From assembly GCF_004361735.1 (NCBI RefSeq), contig NZ_SNVV01000002.1, positions 186,001-250,000 on the forward strand: 64,000 nucleotides of DNA, written 5' to 3'. Of this stretch, positions 54,635-63,937 are shown one piece after another. The notes below the pieces were generated by a model, which had not been told where the DNA came from, did no database searches, and was given only the letters and a program-made list of their open reading frames with translations. Within the stretch, counting starts at the first letter, position 1. Every line of letters starts with the position of its first letter. The DNA is from Azoarcus indigens (GTDB lineage Bacteria > Pseudomonadota > Gammaproteobacteria > Burkholderiales > Rhodocyclaceae). A program made the position numbers and the translations under genes.

Positions 54635-56833
54635 TTACTGCGGCGACACCGGCCGCACTTCGGCTTCGACCACCGGGGCGAAGCCGGGTACGGCAGGGGT
54701 GTCGCGGCCCAGGCTGTCGAGGGCGGGCAGCTCGGCCGGGCCGGGTTCGCCGCGCATCTGCTCCGCGGGCCGGGCGCTGGCGCGCTGCTGGCCGATCACG
54801 TAGTCGTAGCGGGAGCGGGTGAGGCCGGCGTAGTCCTCGCGCTCGCGCAGGATCACCGGGCGCAGGAAGACGACCAGGTTGGTCTTGCTGCGGCGGCGGG
54901 TGTCGTAGCGGAAGAGGGCACCGGCGTAGGGGATGTCGCCCAGCATCGGCACCTTCTCCTGGCTGCCGCTGTAGCTGTCTTCGACCAGGCCGCCCAGGGC
55001 GATGATGGCGCCGTCGTCCACCATGACCCTGGATTCGATGGCGCGCTTGGTGGTGGTGGGGCCGTTGCCGGTGTCGGTGCTGTCCACCACCGCCGAGGCT
55101 TCCTGGTAGATGGCCAGGCGTATCGAGCCGCCTTCGGAGATCTGCGGCCGCACCTTGAGGGTGAGGCCGACGTCCTTGCGCTCTATGGTCTGGAAGGGGT
55201 TGCTGACGCTGTTGCTGGTGTTGGTGGTGTAGGTGCCGGTGACGAAGGGGACGTTGCGGCCGACGACGATGCGGGCCTCTTCGTTGTCCAGGGTGACGAT
55301 GTTGGGGGTGGAGAGGATGTTGGCGCGCACCTCGTTCTCGAGGAAGCGGGCGAGCAGCCCCAGGCTCATGATCTCGCCGACGCCGGGGATGTTCACCGTG
55401 CCGCCGCCGATGGCGAGCGTGAGGCCGTTGCCGGGCAGGGCGAGTTCGCCGCTGGCGGCGCCGGCGATGAGGTTGAGGAGGTTGTTGCCGCCGCTGCCGA
55501 AGGCGCTGCCGCCCACCACGGCGGTCTTGCCGGCGACGCCGCCGGCGGCCCACTGGATGCCGAATTCGGCGGCGCGCTCGGTGGAGATCTCGGCGATCAG
55601 CGCTTCGATGTAGACCTGGGCGCGGCGGCGGTCCAGCTGGTCTATCACTTGGCGAAGGTTGCGGTAGATCGCCTCGGGGGCGTTGATGATGAGGGCGTTG
55701 TTCATCGCGTCCGCCTGCACGATGCCGTTGCCGCCGCCGCTGCTGCGGGACTGGCCGACGGAGGAGGGGGAGGTGGTGGCGCTGCTGGCGCCTAGCGTGC
55801 CGCCGCTGTCGCTGGCGGTGGCGGACGACAGGCTGGCGCTGCCGCCGTCGCCCAGGCCGCTGCCGCCCGCGCTCAGGCTGGTAGCGGAGCTGGCCGGGCT
55901 GCCGCTGCCGGCGGCGGTGCCGCTGAGGGTGGCGTTCAGCGTTTCCGCCACCTGGCGGGCGTCGGCGTTCTTCAGGTAGACCACGTGGATGTTGCCGCCG
56001 GCGCCGGGCCTGTCCAGGCTGGCGACCAGCTGGCGCACCGCCGCCAGCCGGCTGGGCGTGTCGGCGCGGATCAGCAGGCTGTTGCTGTGCGGTTCTGCCA
56101 GCACCTGGGCAGCGCCGGCGCCGCCGGCGTTGGCGCCGCCGCGCTCGGCGAGCAGGCGCGACAGCAGCGGCGCGAGGTCGATGGCGGCGGCATGGCGCAG
56201 TTCGATAACGCTGAGGTCGCCCTGCGCCACGTCCAGCGATTCGATGACGCTGGCGATGCGGGCAACGTTCTCGGCGTAGTCGGTGACCACCAGCACGTTG
56301 TTGGAGGGAAAGGCGCTGATGGTGTTGTTCGGCGCCACCAGCGGCCGTATCACCGGCAGCATCTGGGTGGCGGATTCATGCTTGAGGGCGAACACCTGGG
56401 TGACGAGGCGGTCGCCGCCGCTGGTCTGCGCCGCGGCGCGGCCTTCCTTGCCCACCGGCACCGCATGCACCCTGGCTTCCGCCTCCGGGACGATCTTGGT
56501 CACACCCTTGCCCTCGATGGCGGCGTAGCCCTGCAGGCGCAGCGCCGAGAGCAGGATCTGGTAGGCGAGTTCGCGCGGCACCGGGGTGTTGGTGACGACG
56601 TTGATCTTGCCCTTGACCCGCGGATCGATCAGGAAGTTGGTGCCGGACAGTTTGCCGACGGCCTGGACCACAGACTCGATGTCGGCGTTCTGGAAGTTGA
56701 GCGAGACGGGCTCGCTCGCGGTGGTGGCGCTCGTGGAAGGCGGTTGGGCCGCGGCGGCGGGTTGCGCGAGGCAGAGGAGCGCGCAGGCGAGGCTGTGGAG
56801 CAGGGGCTGGCGCGGGCGGAAAGCGAGGGGCAT
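54635..56833 (-). CDS. gspD: Type II secretion outer-membrane secretin D
   Basis: GspD forms the multimeric outer-membrane gate. The 732-residue precursor starts with a signal peptide (LLHSLACALLCLAQPAAAA). N0 follows (VSLNFQNADIESVVQAVGK), then N1-N3 with VLVVTDYAENVARI. A Ser/Gly/Thr-rich loop of about 70 residues sits in N3. The beta-barrel secretin domain contains VPFVTGTYT, VGLTLKVRPQISEGG, the VPMLGDIPYAGALFR signature and NLVVFLRPVIL. I see no obvious C-terminal S-domain for pilotin binding; the last 60 residues are Pro/Arg-rich. Confidence 0.96.
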   Translation of the reverse strand: MPLAFRPRQPLLHSLACALLCLAQPAAAAQPPSTSATTASEPVSLNFQNADIESVVQAVGKLSGTNFLIDPRVKGKINVVTNTPVPRELAYQILLSALRLQGYAAIEGKGVTKIVPEAEARVHAVPVGKEGRAAAQTSGGDRLVTQVFALKHESATQMLPVIRPLVAPNNTISAFPSNNVLVVTDYAENVARIASVIESLDVAQGDLSVIELRHAAAIDLAPLLSRLLAERGGANAGGAGAAQVLAEPHSNSLLIRADTPSRLAAVRQLVASLDRPGAGGNIHVVYLKNADARQVAETLNATLSGTAAGSGSPASSATSLSAGGSGLGDGGSASLSSATASDSGGTLGASSATTSPSSVGQSRSSGGGNGIVQADAMNNALIINAPEAIYRNLRQVIDQLDRRRAQVYIEALIAEISTERAAEFGIQWAAGGVAGKTAVVGGSAFGSGGNNLLNLIAGAASGELALPGNGLTLAIGGGTVNIPGVGEIMSLGLLARFLENEVRANILSTPNIVTLDNEEARIVVGRNVPFVTGTYTTNTSNSVSNPFQTIERKDVGLTLKVRPQISEGGSIRLAIYQEASAVVDSTDTGNGPTTTKRAIESRVMVDDGAIIALGGLVEDSYSGSQEKVPMLGDIPYAGALFRYDTRRRSKTNLVVFLRPVILREREDYAGLTRSRYDYVIGQQRASARPAEQMRGEPGPAELPALDSLGRDTPAVPGFAPVVEAEVRPVSPQ

Positions 56834-56844
56834 GGCGGTCCGGT

Positions 56845-57423
56845 TCAGTCGTTGGAGCGGGGAAAGGCCGGCGGGCCGGCGGCCGGGGGCGGTGCCGCGG
56901 GGGTGCCGGCGGGCGGCAGCGCGCGTGCGGGGGGCGGCATGGCGCTGGCGACCTCGTCGCGGCTGTCTTCGTTGTCCGGGCGGGAGGCCAGCCGCAGTTC
57001 CTGGCGGCGGCCATCGCGCTCGAGTTCGATGCGGTCGGCGTGGATGGCGATCAGGCGCAGGCCGTCGGCGGTGCTTTCGTCCAGCAGCAGCGGCAGGGTC
57101 TGGCCGTCTTCGGTGTGCAGCAGGGCGAAGCCGGGCTTGTCGCCGAAGCCGGTGGCGAGGCCGATGAGGCTGTAGCGGGCGGGCGGCGCTACCGCGGCGG
57201 TGGCGGTCTGGCTGGTGTGGCCCCCCAAGGCCTGGACGATCTGCTGCGCGGCCTTGCGCGGATCGGTTTCAGGGCGCGGCTGGGTGCCCAGGCGGCCGGG
57301 GCCGGCGAAGGCCCAGAACAGGCTGGCGCACACCCAGGCGCAGAAGGTGATGGCGAGCAGCCACACCAGCATCGGCAGGTAGCCGGCAAGGCGGGACTGC
57401 AGGCGTTCGAATCCGGTTGTCAT
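56845..57423 (-). CDS. gspC: Type II secretion protein C
   Basis: GspC connects the inner-membrane platform to the N0 domain of GspD and helps choose substrates. The 192 residues have a short cytoplasmic N-terminus, one helix (MLVWLLAITFCAWVCASLFW) near 18-39, a linker, and an HR domain (YSLIGLATGFGDKPGFALL, RLIAIHADRIELERDGRRQEL). The usual PDZ or coiled-coil end is replaced by a Pro/Ala-rich tail, as in XcpP-like short forms. It is the first gene of the gspC-N operon; I found no convincing promoter in the 225 bases upstream. Confidence 0.88.
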   Translation of the reverse strand: MTTGFERLQSRLAGYLPMLVWLLAITFCAWVCASLFWAFAGPGRLGTQPRPETDPRKAAQQIVQALGGHTSQTATAAVAPPARYSLIGLATGFGDKPGFALLHTEDGQTLPLLLDESTADGLRLIAIHADRIELERDGRRQELRLASRPDNEDSRDEVASAMPPPARALPPAGTPAAPPPAAGPPAFPRSND

Positions 57424-57648
57424 GACTGCGGCCGGCGGGCGAGGCTGGCGGGCCGGGACGGCGCGCAGGCGGACGGGAAAGAGGGGCGCGGCGTAAAGGC
57501 GTGCAAGGCGTGTTCGATCTGTGCGGTTGCGTGCGGCGGCGGTGTGGCAGGCGCGGCGTTGCCGGGGACGCTTGCCCGCCCCCTGGCGGGAGCGGGTTCG
57601 CGCCGCCCGCGCCCGTTCATGGAGCGCGGGCGCTTGCGGAATCGGGGC

Positions 57649-59676
57649 TCAGGTCCCGATCACGCCGCCGTCGTTCTTGACGATGACCACGGTGGCGGAG
57701 CGCGGCCGGCCGCCGGCGGCATCCGGCCACTGGCTGAAGGCCAGCGGGTTCTGCGCCAGGTACTCGTCCATGCTCAGGCCGCCGCGGGTGGCGGCGTCCG
57801 GCGCCCGCGGGTGGGAGCCGGCTTCGCCCGGGTGCTGGATGTTCACGAACATGGTCTTGTAGTCGGGCGACCAGGTCATGCCGGTGAGCTCGCAGCCGGA
57901 GGGGCCGACCAGGAAGCGGCGGATCTCGCCGGTTTCCGGGATGGCGCAGAGCATCTGGTTGTTGCCCTGGCCCTGGTAGTTGCCGGTGTTGGCGAAGCTG
58001 CCATCGGTCTGGATCCACAGCCGGCCGTTACCGTCTATGCCCAGGCCATCCGGGCTGTTGAAGGTGTTGTCGGCGGTGATGTTGGAGGAGCCGGAGCGCA
58101 GGTCGGTACGGTCGGGGTAGGCGATCGGGTTGCCGGCGAGCACGAACAGATCCCACTCGAAGGTGAGGGCGGCGGCATCGCTGCCGGTTTCGCGCCAGCG
58201 GATGATCTGGCCATAGACGTTGTTGGTGCGCGGGTTGGCGTCGTCGGTCACGCTGCGGCCGGAGTTGTTGGTCAGCGTGCAGTAGACCTCGCCGGTGCTG
58301 GGGTGCACCGCGATCCACTCCGGGCGGTCCATCTTGGTGGCGCCGACGGCGTCACCGGCGAGGCGGGTGTGGATCAGCACTTCGGCCTGGCTGGCGAAGC
58401 TGCTGTCGGCGGCCAGGGTGGCGTTGGCAGTCTTGTCCAGCAGGATCCACTCGCCGGTGCCCATGAAGTCGCCGCTGGCGGCGCCGTCGAGGAACCGGGC
58501 GACGTAGAGCTTGCCGCTGTCCAGCAGGTCGCCGTTGGCGGTGCCGCGGGCGGCGTCATAGGTGCCGTCGGAGACGAACTTGTAGATGTAGTCGTTGGCC
58601 TGGTCGTCGCCCATGTAGACCACCACGCGCTTGTCGGCGGAGAGGGTCATGGCGGCGTTCTCGTGCTTCACCCGGCCGAGCGCGGTGCGCTTCTTCGGCA
58701 GGGAGCCGGGGGTGAAGGGGTCGATCTCGACGACCCAGCCGAAGCGGTTGTACTCGTTCGGCTCCTTCACATAGTCGAAGCGGTCTTCGAATTCTTCCCA
58801 GCGGTAGCTGGTGCCGGTGGCGTTGAGGCCATAGCGGCGCATGTAGGCGTCGCGGGTGTCGGCGCCGCTGGTGGTGCCGAAGTAGCTGTTGAAGTTCTCC
58901 TCGCAGGTGAGGTAGGTGTTCCACAGCGTGCGGCCGTTGGCGCAGTTGTTGAAGGTGCCGTAGACGATGGTGCCGCTGGGGTCGGTGCTGGTGCGGAGCA
59001 GGGCGTGGCCGGCGGCCGGGCCGGTGATCTGCATCGGCGAGTAGCCGGTGAGGCGGCGGTTGTAGCTGGAGCCGACCTGCACTTCCCACTGGCCGCTGCC
59101 GTTCTTCTTGATGTGGATGACGGAGATGCCGTGGGCGTTGATGGCCTTGGTGACCTTGTCCGCCGTCCACGGCGTGGTGCCGGCAGCGCCGAACAGGTAC
59201 TCGTAGTTGGTGTATTCGTGGTTCATCGTCAGCAGGCCTTCGTTGCTGCCGTCGATGGCGAAGTAGGCCATGCCGTCGTGGTTGTCGCCCACCTGGCGGG
59301 CCTGGTCGGCGCCGGTGTTGGTGCCGTCCGGCAGCCAGGCCGGGGAGTCGCTGAACAGCGGCGAGCCCCAGGGCGCGATGACGTAGCTGCTGTAGCCGGC
59401 GGGCACCACGATCTCGTCGCCGGTGCCGACGGGGATGGCGGTGAAGCCCAGGGTGGGGGTGGCCGGGGTGCTCGGCGGCGCGGCGGCTTCGTCGTCATCG
59501 TCATCGTCGTCGCCACCACAGGCGGTGAGCGAGGCGGAGAAGAAGGCGGCGGCGGAGAGGCCGGCGCCGGTCTTGAGGAAGCCGCGGCGGCTCACCACGC
59601 GGTTCACGACCGCCTGGAAGTGCTCGTTGTCCGAGGTGTTGGCGGGCAGGTCGTCGAGGTCTTGCGACTTGTTCAC
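57649..59676 (-). CDS. PhoX-family phosphatase (DUF839), Tat-exported putative lipoprotein
   Basis: PhoX enzymes are Ca/Fe-dependent alkaline phosphatases with a beta-propeller fold. The 675-residue precursor has a perfect twin-arginine motif SRRGFLK at 29-35, a hydrophobic stretch, and the lipobox LTAC with Cys 53, followed by a run of seven Asp. The mature part has DNHDGMAYFAIDGSNEGLLT, MNHEYTN, YLTCEENFNSYFG, VYMGDDQANDYIYKF and the propeller closing strand FVNIQHPGE, all typical of PhoX. The GTG start has GGAG seven bases upstream and gives the family N-terminus SQDLDDLPANTSDNEHFQ. It is co-oriented with and 225 bases upstream of gspC. Confidence 0.85.
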   Translation of the reverse strand: MNKSQDLDDLPANTSDNEHFQAVVNRVVSRRGFLKTGAGLSAAAFFSASLTACGGDDDDDDDEAAAPPSTPATPTLGFTAIPVGTGDEIVVPAGYSSYVIAPWGSPLFSDSPAWLPDGTNTGADQARQVGDNHDGMAYFAIDGSNEGLLTMNHEYTNYEYLFGAAGTTPWTADKVTKAINAHGISVIHIKKNGSGQWEVQVGSSYNRRLTGYSPMQITGPAAGHALLRTSTDPSGTIVYGTFNNCANGRTLWNTYLTCEENFNSYFGTTSGADTRDAYMRRYGLNATGTSYRWEEFEDRFDYVKEPNEYNRFGWVVEIDPFTPGSLPKKRTALGRVKHENAAMTLSADKRVVVYMGDDQANDYIYKFVSDGTYDAARGTANGDLLDSGKLYVARFLDGAASGDFMGTGEWILLDKTANATLAADSSFASQAEVLIHTRLAGDAVGATKMDRPEWIAVHPSTGEVYCTLTNNSGRSVTDDANPRTNNVYGQIIRWRETGSDAAALTFEWDLFVLAGNPIAYPDRTDLRSGSSNITADNTFNSPDGLGIDGNGRLWIQTDGSFANTGNYQGQGNNQMLCAIPETGEIRRFLVGPSGCELTGMTWSPDYKTMFVNIQHPGEAGSHPRAPDAATRGGLSMDEYLAQNPLAFSQWPDAAGGRPRSATVVIVKNDGGVIGT

Positions 59677-59808
59677 GAAGTTCTCCGAGATCGAAGCGAT
59701 GGGGGAAATGCAATTGTCCGAACGTGATATTTCACACGGATGAAGGAAGCGTTGCGGTTTCCTTCCACGCGATGTCCGGTTTGTTTGCGCTGATGTGAAT
59801 GGCATCTG

Positions 59809-59831
59809 AAAACGGCCGGCGGCGCCGGCCG
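59809..59831 (-). terminator. Rho-independent terminator of the choice-of-anchor I gene
   Basis: On the minus strand CGGCCGGC and GCCGGCCG form a perfect eight-pair stem around a three-base loop, followed by TTTT. It lies five bases after the stop of the choice-of-anchor I gene and separates it from phoX. Confidence 0.85.
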
Positions 59832-59836
59832 GGGGC

Positions 59837-61723
59837 TTACTGGAAGATCTGCTCGATCTCGAAGATGGCGGTGGTGCCGCTGACTTCGTTGCCGACGATG
59901 AGCAGCGGCTTGCCGTTGGGCGACTTGTCGGCGGCGACGAACTTCAGGCCCTCGGGGCCGAGGTCTCCCACCGTGGAGAGCACGGTGGAGGGATCGGCGG
60001 TGCTCCAGTCGGCGCGGGTGTTGAAGTAGTCGACGAAGGTCGGCGCGGTGGGCGTGGTGATGTCGTACACCATGACGCCGCCCATGCGTTCCAGGCCGAT
60101 GAAGGCGAAGGTCTTGCCGCCCAGGGTGCCGATCTCGATGCCTTCCGGTTCCGGCCCCTTGGCGTCGCTGCGGCTGTCGAAGGCGTCGCCTTCGTCATGG
60201 CCGGAGTTGAACCAGGTCTTGCACGGGATGTCGCGGGCCGGGCCGACGCGGCAGGCGTCGCTGGCGAGGTAGGTCTCGAACTCGCCGCCGGAGTCCCACA
60301 CCAGGTTGCCGCTGGCATCGCGGATGGAGAAGGAGCGGCCGCCGAAGGCGTACAGTTGGTCGTACATCAGGCGGTTGCCGGCCGGGTTCTCGGCGCCGCT
60401 GGTGTCGAACATCACCGGGTTGCCGCTGCTGTCGGTGCGGTAGCCCATGGTCCAGGTGACGTTGAGGCGGCCGAGCTGGGCGTCGTCACGGCAGGCGCCG
60501 GGGTTGCCTGCGGTGGCGCCGCACCAGGCGAAGGTGACCGGGTTGAGCAGGGCGCCGGCGGCCAGCGCATCCAGCTGCGGCGGCAAGTCGTCGCCGCGGC
60601 GGCCGGCGAAACCGTTGGTGCGGCTGAGGTGCTTGACGCGGAACTCCTCGACGAAGCCCCTGCTGGCATCGCCCGCCCAGTAGGCGGGGTCGTCCTCGCC
60701 CCAGGCGCGGGCATCGCCCTCGTTGGCCATCACCAGGTAGGTCTGGCCGCCGGCACTGTAGGCGGCGATGGCGTCCGGCATGTACATGCCGAGTACACCG
60801 GGGCGCGGTGCGATGTCGATGGCCGGCGGCGTGTCGCTGACGTCGATGGCGTTGGCGGCCAGGCCGTGGTCCTTGTAGCCCAGCGGCAGGATGGCGGTGA
60901 CGGTGGCGCTGGCGATGTCGATGCGCGCCAGGGCGTTGTTCTCCTGCAGCGTGGCCCAGGCGGTGCTGCCGTCGGCGGAGATGGCGATGTACTCCGGCTC
61001 CAGATCCTGCGCGGCGCTGGCGTTGGGGCCGTAGATGCGCACGCCGTTGGCGCGCAGCTCGGCCTCGCGGCCGTTCCAGGCGGCGAAGTCGGCGATGCGG
61101 GCGACCGGCGCGGCCGGGTTGCTGACGTCGATGACGCTGATGGAACCTTCCGGATCGGTCTGATAGTCGTCGCTGGGCTCGCCTTCGTTGGCGACCAGCA
61201 GGGTCTTGCCGTCCGGGGTGAAGGTGAGCATGTCGGGCAGGGCGCCGACGCCGACTTGGCCGATCAGCGCCAGGGTGTCGGCGCGGTAGAGGCCGACGAA
61301 GCCGGGATCGGTCTTCACCGCCGCCTGGATGGCGAGGGCGACGATGCCGTCGTGCAGGGCGACGCTGTTCACCTCGGCGCCGGCGGCGATGGCGCTGGCG
61401 TCCAGGGTGCCGACCAGCGTGGGCGCGGCCGGGTTGGAGAGGTCGAGCACGTCGACCATGCCCTTCTGTGCATTGACGACGAAGGCGCGCCTGGTGGCGG
61501 GATCGTAGGCCGGGATCTCCGCCGCGCTGACGCCGAACTCGCCGGTGGCGTAGCGGCCGAGCAGGCTCAGCTTGATGCTGCTGAGCACCGGAGCCGGTGC
61601 CGGGGCGGCGGCTTCGTCGTCATCGTCGCTGTCGCCGGTGCAGGCGAGCAGGGGCAGGGCGAGGGCGAGCACCGCGAGGCGGCGCAGGCGGGGAAAGGCG
61701 GCTTTCTGTCGGGGGCAAATCAT
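59837..61723 (-). CDS. Choice-of-anchor I family beta-propeller lipoprotein
   Basis: A 628-residue exported protein. The signal peptide (LRRLAVLALALPLLAC) ends in lipobox LLAC with Cys 28, followed by an Asp-rich tether and an Ala/Pro linker. Propeller-like repeats follow: YDPATRRAFVVNAQKGMVDVLDL-type strands, FTPDGKTLLVANEGEPSDDY, PEYIAISADGSTAWATLQE and EGIEIGTLGGKTFAFIGLERMG. The choice-of-anchor I family includes alkaline-phosphatase-like and esterase-like surface proteins; the enzymatic activity is not settled. The ATG at 61723 is chosen because it gives a proper signal peptide. Its tether nearly matches that of the PhoX protein. Confidence 0.82.
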   Translation of the reverse strand: MICPRQKAAFPRLRRLAVLALALPLLACTGDSDDDDEAAAPAPAPVLSSIKLSLLGRYATGEFGVSAAEIPAYDPATRRAFVVNAQKGMVDVLDLSNPAAPTLVGTLDASAIAAGAEVNSVALHDGIVALAIQAAVKTDPGFVGLYRADTLALIGQVGVGALPDMLTFTPDGKTLLVANEGEPSDDYQTDPEGSISVIDVSNPAAPVARIADFAAWNGREAELRANGVRIYGPNASAAQDLEPEYIAISADGSTAWATLQENNALARIDIASATVTAILPLGYKDHGLAANAIDVSDTPPAIDIAPRPGVLGMYMPDAIAAYSAGGQTYLVMANEGDARAWGEDDPAYWAGDASRGFVEEFRVKHLSRTNGFAGRRGDDLPPQLDALAAGALLNPVTFAWCGATAGNPGACRDDAQLGRLNVTWTMGYRTDSSGNPVMFDTSGAENPAGNRLMYDQLYAFGGRSFSIRDASGNLVWDSGGEFETYLASDACRVGPARDIPCKTWFNSGHDEGDAFDSRSDAKGPEPEGIEIGTLGGKTFAFIGLERMGGVMVYDITTPTAPTFVDYFNTRADWSTADPSTVLSTVGDLGPEGLKFVAADKSPNGKPLLIVGNEVSGTTAIFEIEQIFQ

Positions 61724-61893
61724 GGTGGCGGGGGGCTTTTCCAGAGGGGGAAAGGAGGTGTAGCCCACGATGCTGACAAGCCAAGATGACGCCAATATGT
61801 CGCCGCCGGCAGAACGTCAGCCGGCCGCAAGGCTGCCGTAAGGCCCGCGACTCCGGCTGCATGGCTTAGAATGCCGGTTTTCCCGCAACACCC

Positions 61894-63864
61894 ATGACCG
61901 ACTTCGCCCACGTCTTTTCCACCGAAGGTCCGCTGGTCCAGGCGATCCCCGGCTATCGCCCGCGTCCGCAGCAGATCGAGATGGCGGAGAAGATAGGCGC
62001 GGCGATCCGCAGCCATGGCGTGCTGGTGGCCGAGGCCGGCACCGGCACCGGCAAGACCTTCGCCTACCTGGTGCCGGCGCTGCTCGCCGGCGGCAAGGTC
62101 ATCGTCTCCACTGGCACCAAGACGCTGCAGGACCAGCTCTTCAACCGCGACCTGCCGACGGTGCGCGCCGCGCTCAAGGTGCCGGTCTCCATCGCGCTGC
62201 TGAAGGGCCGCGCCAATTACGTCTGCCCTTACCACCTCGCCCGCAACGCCAGGGACGGCCGCTTCCTCACCGCCCAGGATGCCGCCGACCTGCGCGCCAT
62301 CGCCCGCTTCGCCGACCGCACCCAGACCGGCGACAAGGCCGAATGCACCGAGGTGCGGGAGGATTCCGCCGCCTGGCTGGCCGCCACCTCCACCCGCGAC
62401 AACTGCCTTGGCCAGGACTGCCCGGACGTCAAGGAATGCTTCGTCATGAACGCCCGGCGCAACGCCATGGACGCGGACGTGGTGGTGGTGAATCACCACC
62501 TCTTCTTCGCCGACGTGATGCTGCGCGACGAGGGCATGGGCGAGCTGCTGCCGGCCTGCAACGCGGTGATCTTCGACGAAGCCCACCAGCTGCCGGAAAC
62601 CGCCAGCCTGTTCTTCGGCGAGAGCGTATCCACCGCTCAGGTGCTGGAGCTGGCGCGCGACACCCGCTCGGAAACCGTGGCCGCGGCGCGCGACTGCGTT
62701 GCCATGATCGATGAAAGCCGCAACCTGGAGAAGGCGGCGCGCGACCTGCGCCTGGTGTTCGGCGCCGAGAGCGCGCGCTTGTCCGCCGCTCAGGCCGCCG
62801 AGCGCCAGGGTTTCGAGGTCCAGGTCGATGCGCTGGCGGCAGCGCTGCAGAAGTTCGAGGCGGTGCTGGAGACCCAGGCCGAGCGTTCCGAGGGCCTCGC
62901 CAACTGCCTGCGGCGCAGCCAGGAGATGGGCGAGCGCCTGAACAACTGGCAGAACCCGGGCGAGAAAGACCTGATCCGCTGGGTGGAAGTGTTCGCCCAC
63001 TCGATGGCGCTCAACGCCACGCCGCTGCATGTGTCCGACGTGTTCAAGCGCCAGCTGGAAGCACAGCCGCGGGCCTGGATCTTCACCTCCGCCACGCTGG
63101 CGGTAGGCAGGGATTTCGGCCACTACTGCCGCGAACTCGGCCTGGCCTGGATGGACCCGCCGCCGGACACCGCGGTATGGGGCAGCCCCTTCGACTATGG
63201 CGAGCAGGCGCTGCTGTACTCGCCGCAGAACATGCCGGACCCGAACGCGCCGGACTACATCGAGCGAGTGGCGCGCACCGCGCTGCCGCTGATCCGCGCC
63301 GCCCAGGGCCGCGCCTTCGTGCTGTGTACCTCGCTGCGGGCGATGCGCCGGGTGCATGAGCTGATCGCCCAGGGCCTGGAAGGCAGCGGCGACAAGCTGC
63401 CGCTGCTGCTGCAGGGCGAAGGCTCCCGCACCGAGCTGCTGGAGCGCTTCCGCCGCCTGGGCAACGCGGTGCTGGTTGCCAGCCAGAGCTTCTGGGAAGG
63501 CGTGGACGTGCCGGGCGATGCGCTGTCGCTGGTGGTCATCGACAAGTTGCCCTTCGCCCCGCCGGACGATCCGGTGCTGGCGGCCCGCGTCGAGCACATG
63601 CAGAAGCAGGGCCTCAGTCCCTTCATCCACCACCAGCTGCCGCGGGCGGTGATCAACATGAAGCAGGGCGCCGGCCGGTTGATCCGCACCGAGTGCGACC
63701 GCGGCGTGCTGTGCATCTGCGATCCGCGCATGATCGAGAAATCCTACGGCAAGGTGGTGTGGCGCAGCCTGCCGCCGATGCGCCGCACCCGGGTGGAGGC
63801 GGACGCGGTGGCCTTCCTGGAAGCGCTGCCGCCGCCCAAGGGCAGCGGGGCGGGGGGCGATTGA
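61894..63864 (+). CDS. DinG/YoaA-type Fe-S ATP-dependent DNA helicase
   Basis: A 656-residue XPD-like superfamily 2 helicase, 5'-3' in the family, acting in replication and repair. It has the Q-like RPRPQQIEMA, Walker A AEAGTGTGKTFAYLVP, the Fe-S cluster Cys ladder (VCPYHLARNA, ECTEV, CLGQDCPDVKECF), DEAH box VIFDEAHQLPE, SATLAVGRDF and the arginine-finger motif QGAGRLIRTECDRG. It resembles YoaA, the partner of the HolC (chi) subunit of DNA polymerase III, more than DinG; this choice is tentative. It is divergent from the choice-of-anchor gene and followed 73 bases on by mobB. Confidence 0.9.
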   Translation: MTDFAHVFSTEGPLVQAIPGYRPRPQQIEMAEKIGAAIRSHGVLVAEAGTGTGKTFAYLVPALLAGGKVIVSTGTKTLQDQLFNRDLPTVRAALKVPVSIALLKGRANYVCPYHLARNARDGRFLTAQDAADLRAIARFADRTQTGDKAECTEVREDSAAWLAATSTRDNCLGQDCPDVKECFVMNARRNAMDADVVVVNHHLFFADVMLRDEGMGELLPACNAVIFDEAHQLPETASLFFGESVSTAQVLELARDTRSETVAAARDCVAMIDESRNLEKAARDLRLVFGAESARLSAAQAAERQGFEVQVDALAAALQKFEAVLETQAERSEGLANCLRRSQEMGERLNNWQNPGEKDLIRWVEVFAHSMALNATPLHVSDVFKRQLEAQPRAWIFTSATLAVGRDFGHYCRELGLAWMDPPPDTAVWGSPFDYGEQALLYSPQNMPDPNAPDYIERVARTALPLIRAAQGRAFVLCTSLRAMRRVHELIAQGLEGSGDKLPLLLQGEGSRTELLERFRRLGNAVLVASQSFWEGVDVPGDALSLVVIDKLPFAPPDDPVLAARVEHMQKQGLSPFIHHQLPRAVINMKQGAGRLIRTECDRGVLCICDPRMIEKSYGKVVWRSLPPMRRTRVEADAVAFLEALPPPKGSGAGGD

Positions 63865-63937
63865 GCGCTGTTGTATCCTCCGACCTTCGAACGATGAGAC
63901 GCCGGGAAGCCAGACGGCGCAAAGCGAATATCCACGA

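Noticed and set aside
53138-55795. Open frame of 885 codons on the plus strand opposite gspE and gspD
   Set aside because: Gly/Ala/Val/His-rich shadow that crosses two well-identified genes on the other strand.
57420-57620. Small minus-strand frame overlapping the gspC start
   Set aside because: Arg/Pro/Ala-rich without a ribosome-binding site or any resemblance; the 57424-57648 gap shows only GC-rich inverted segments, with no U run and no clear promoter.
61724-61893. Possible Pho box upstream of the choice-of-anchor I gene (CGTCAT and TGTCAG on the minus strand)
   Set aside because: The two GTCA half-sites are 13 bases apart instead of the 11 required, and no match precedes the PhoX gene either, so phosphate control is not supported here.
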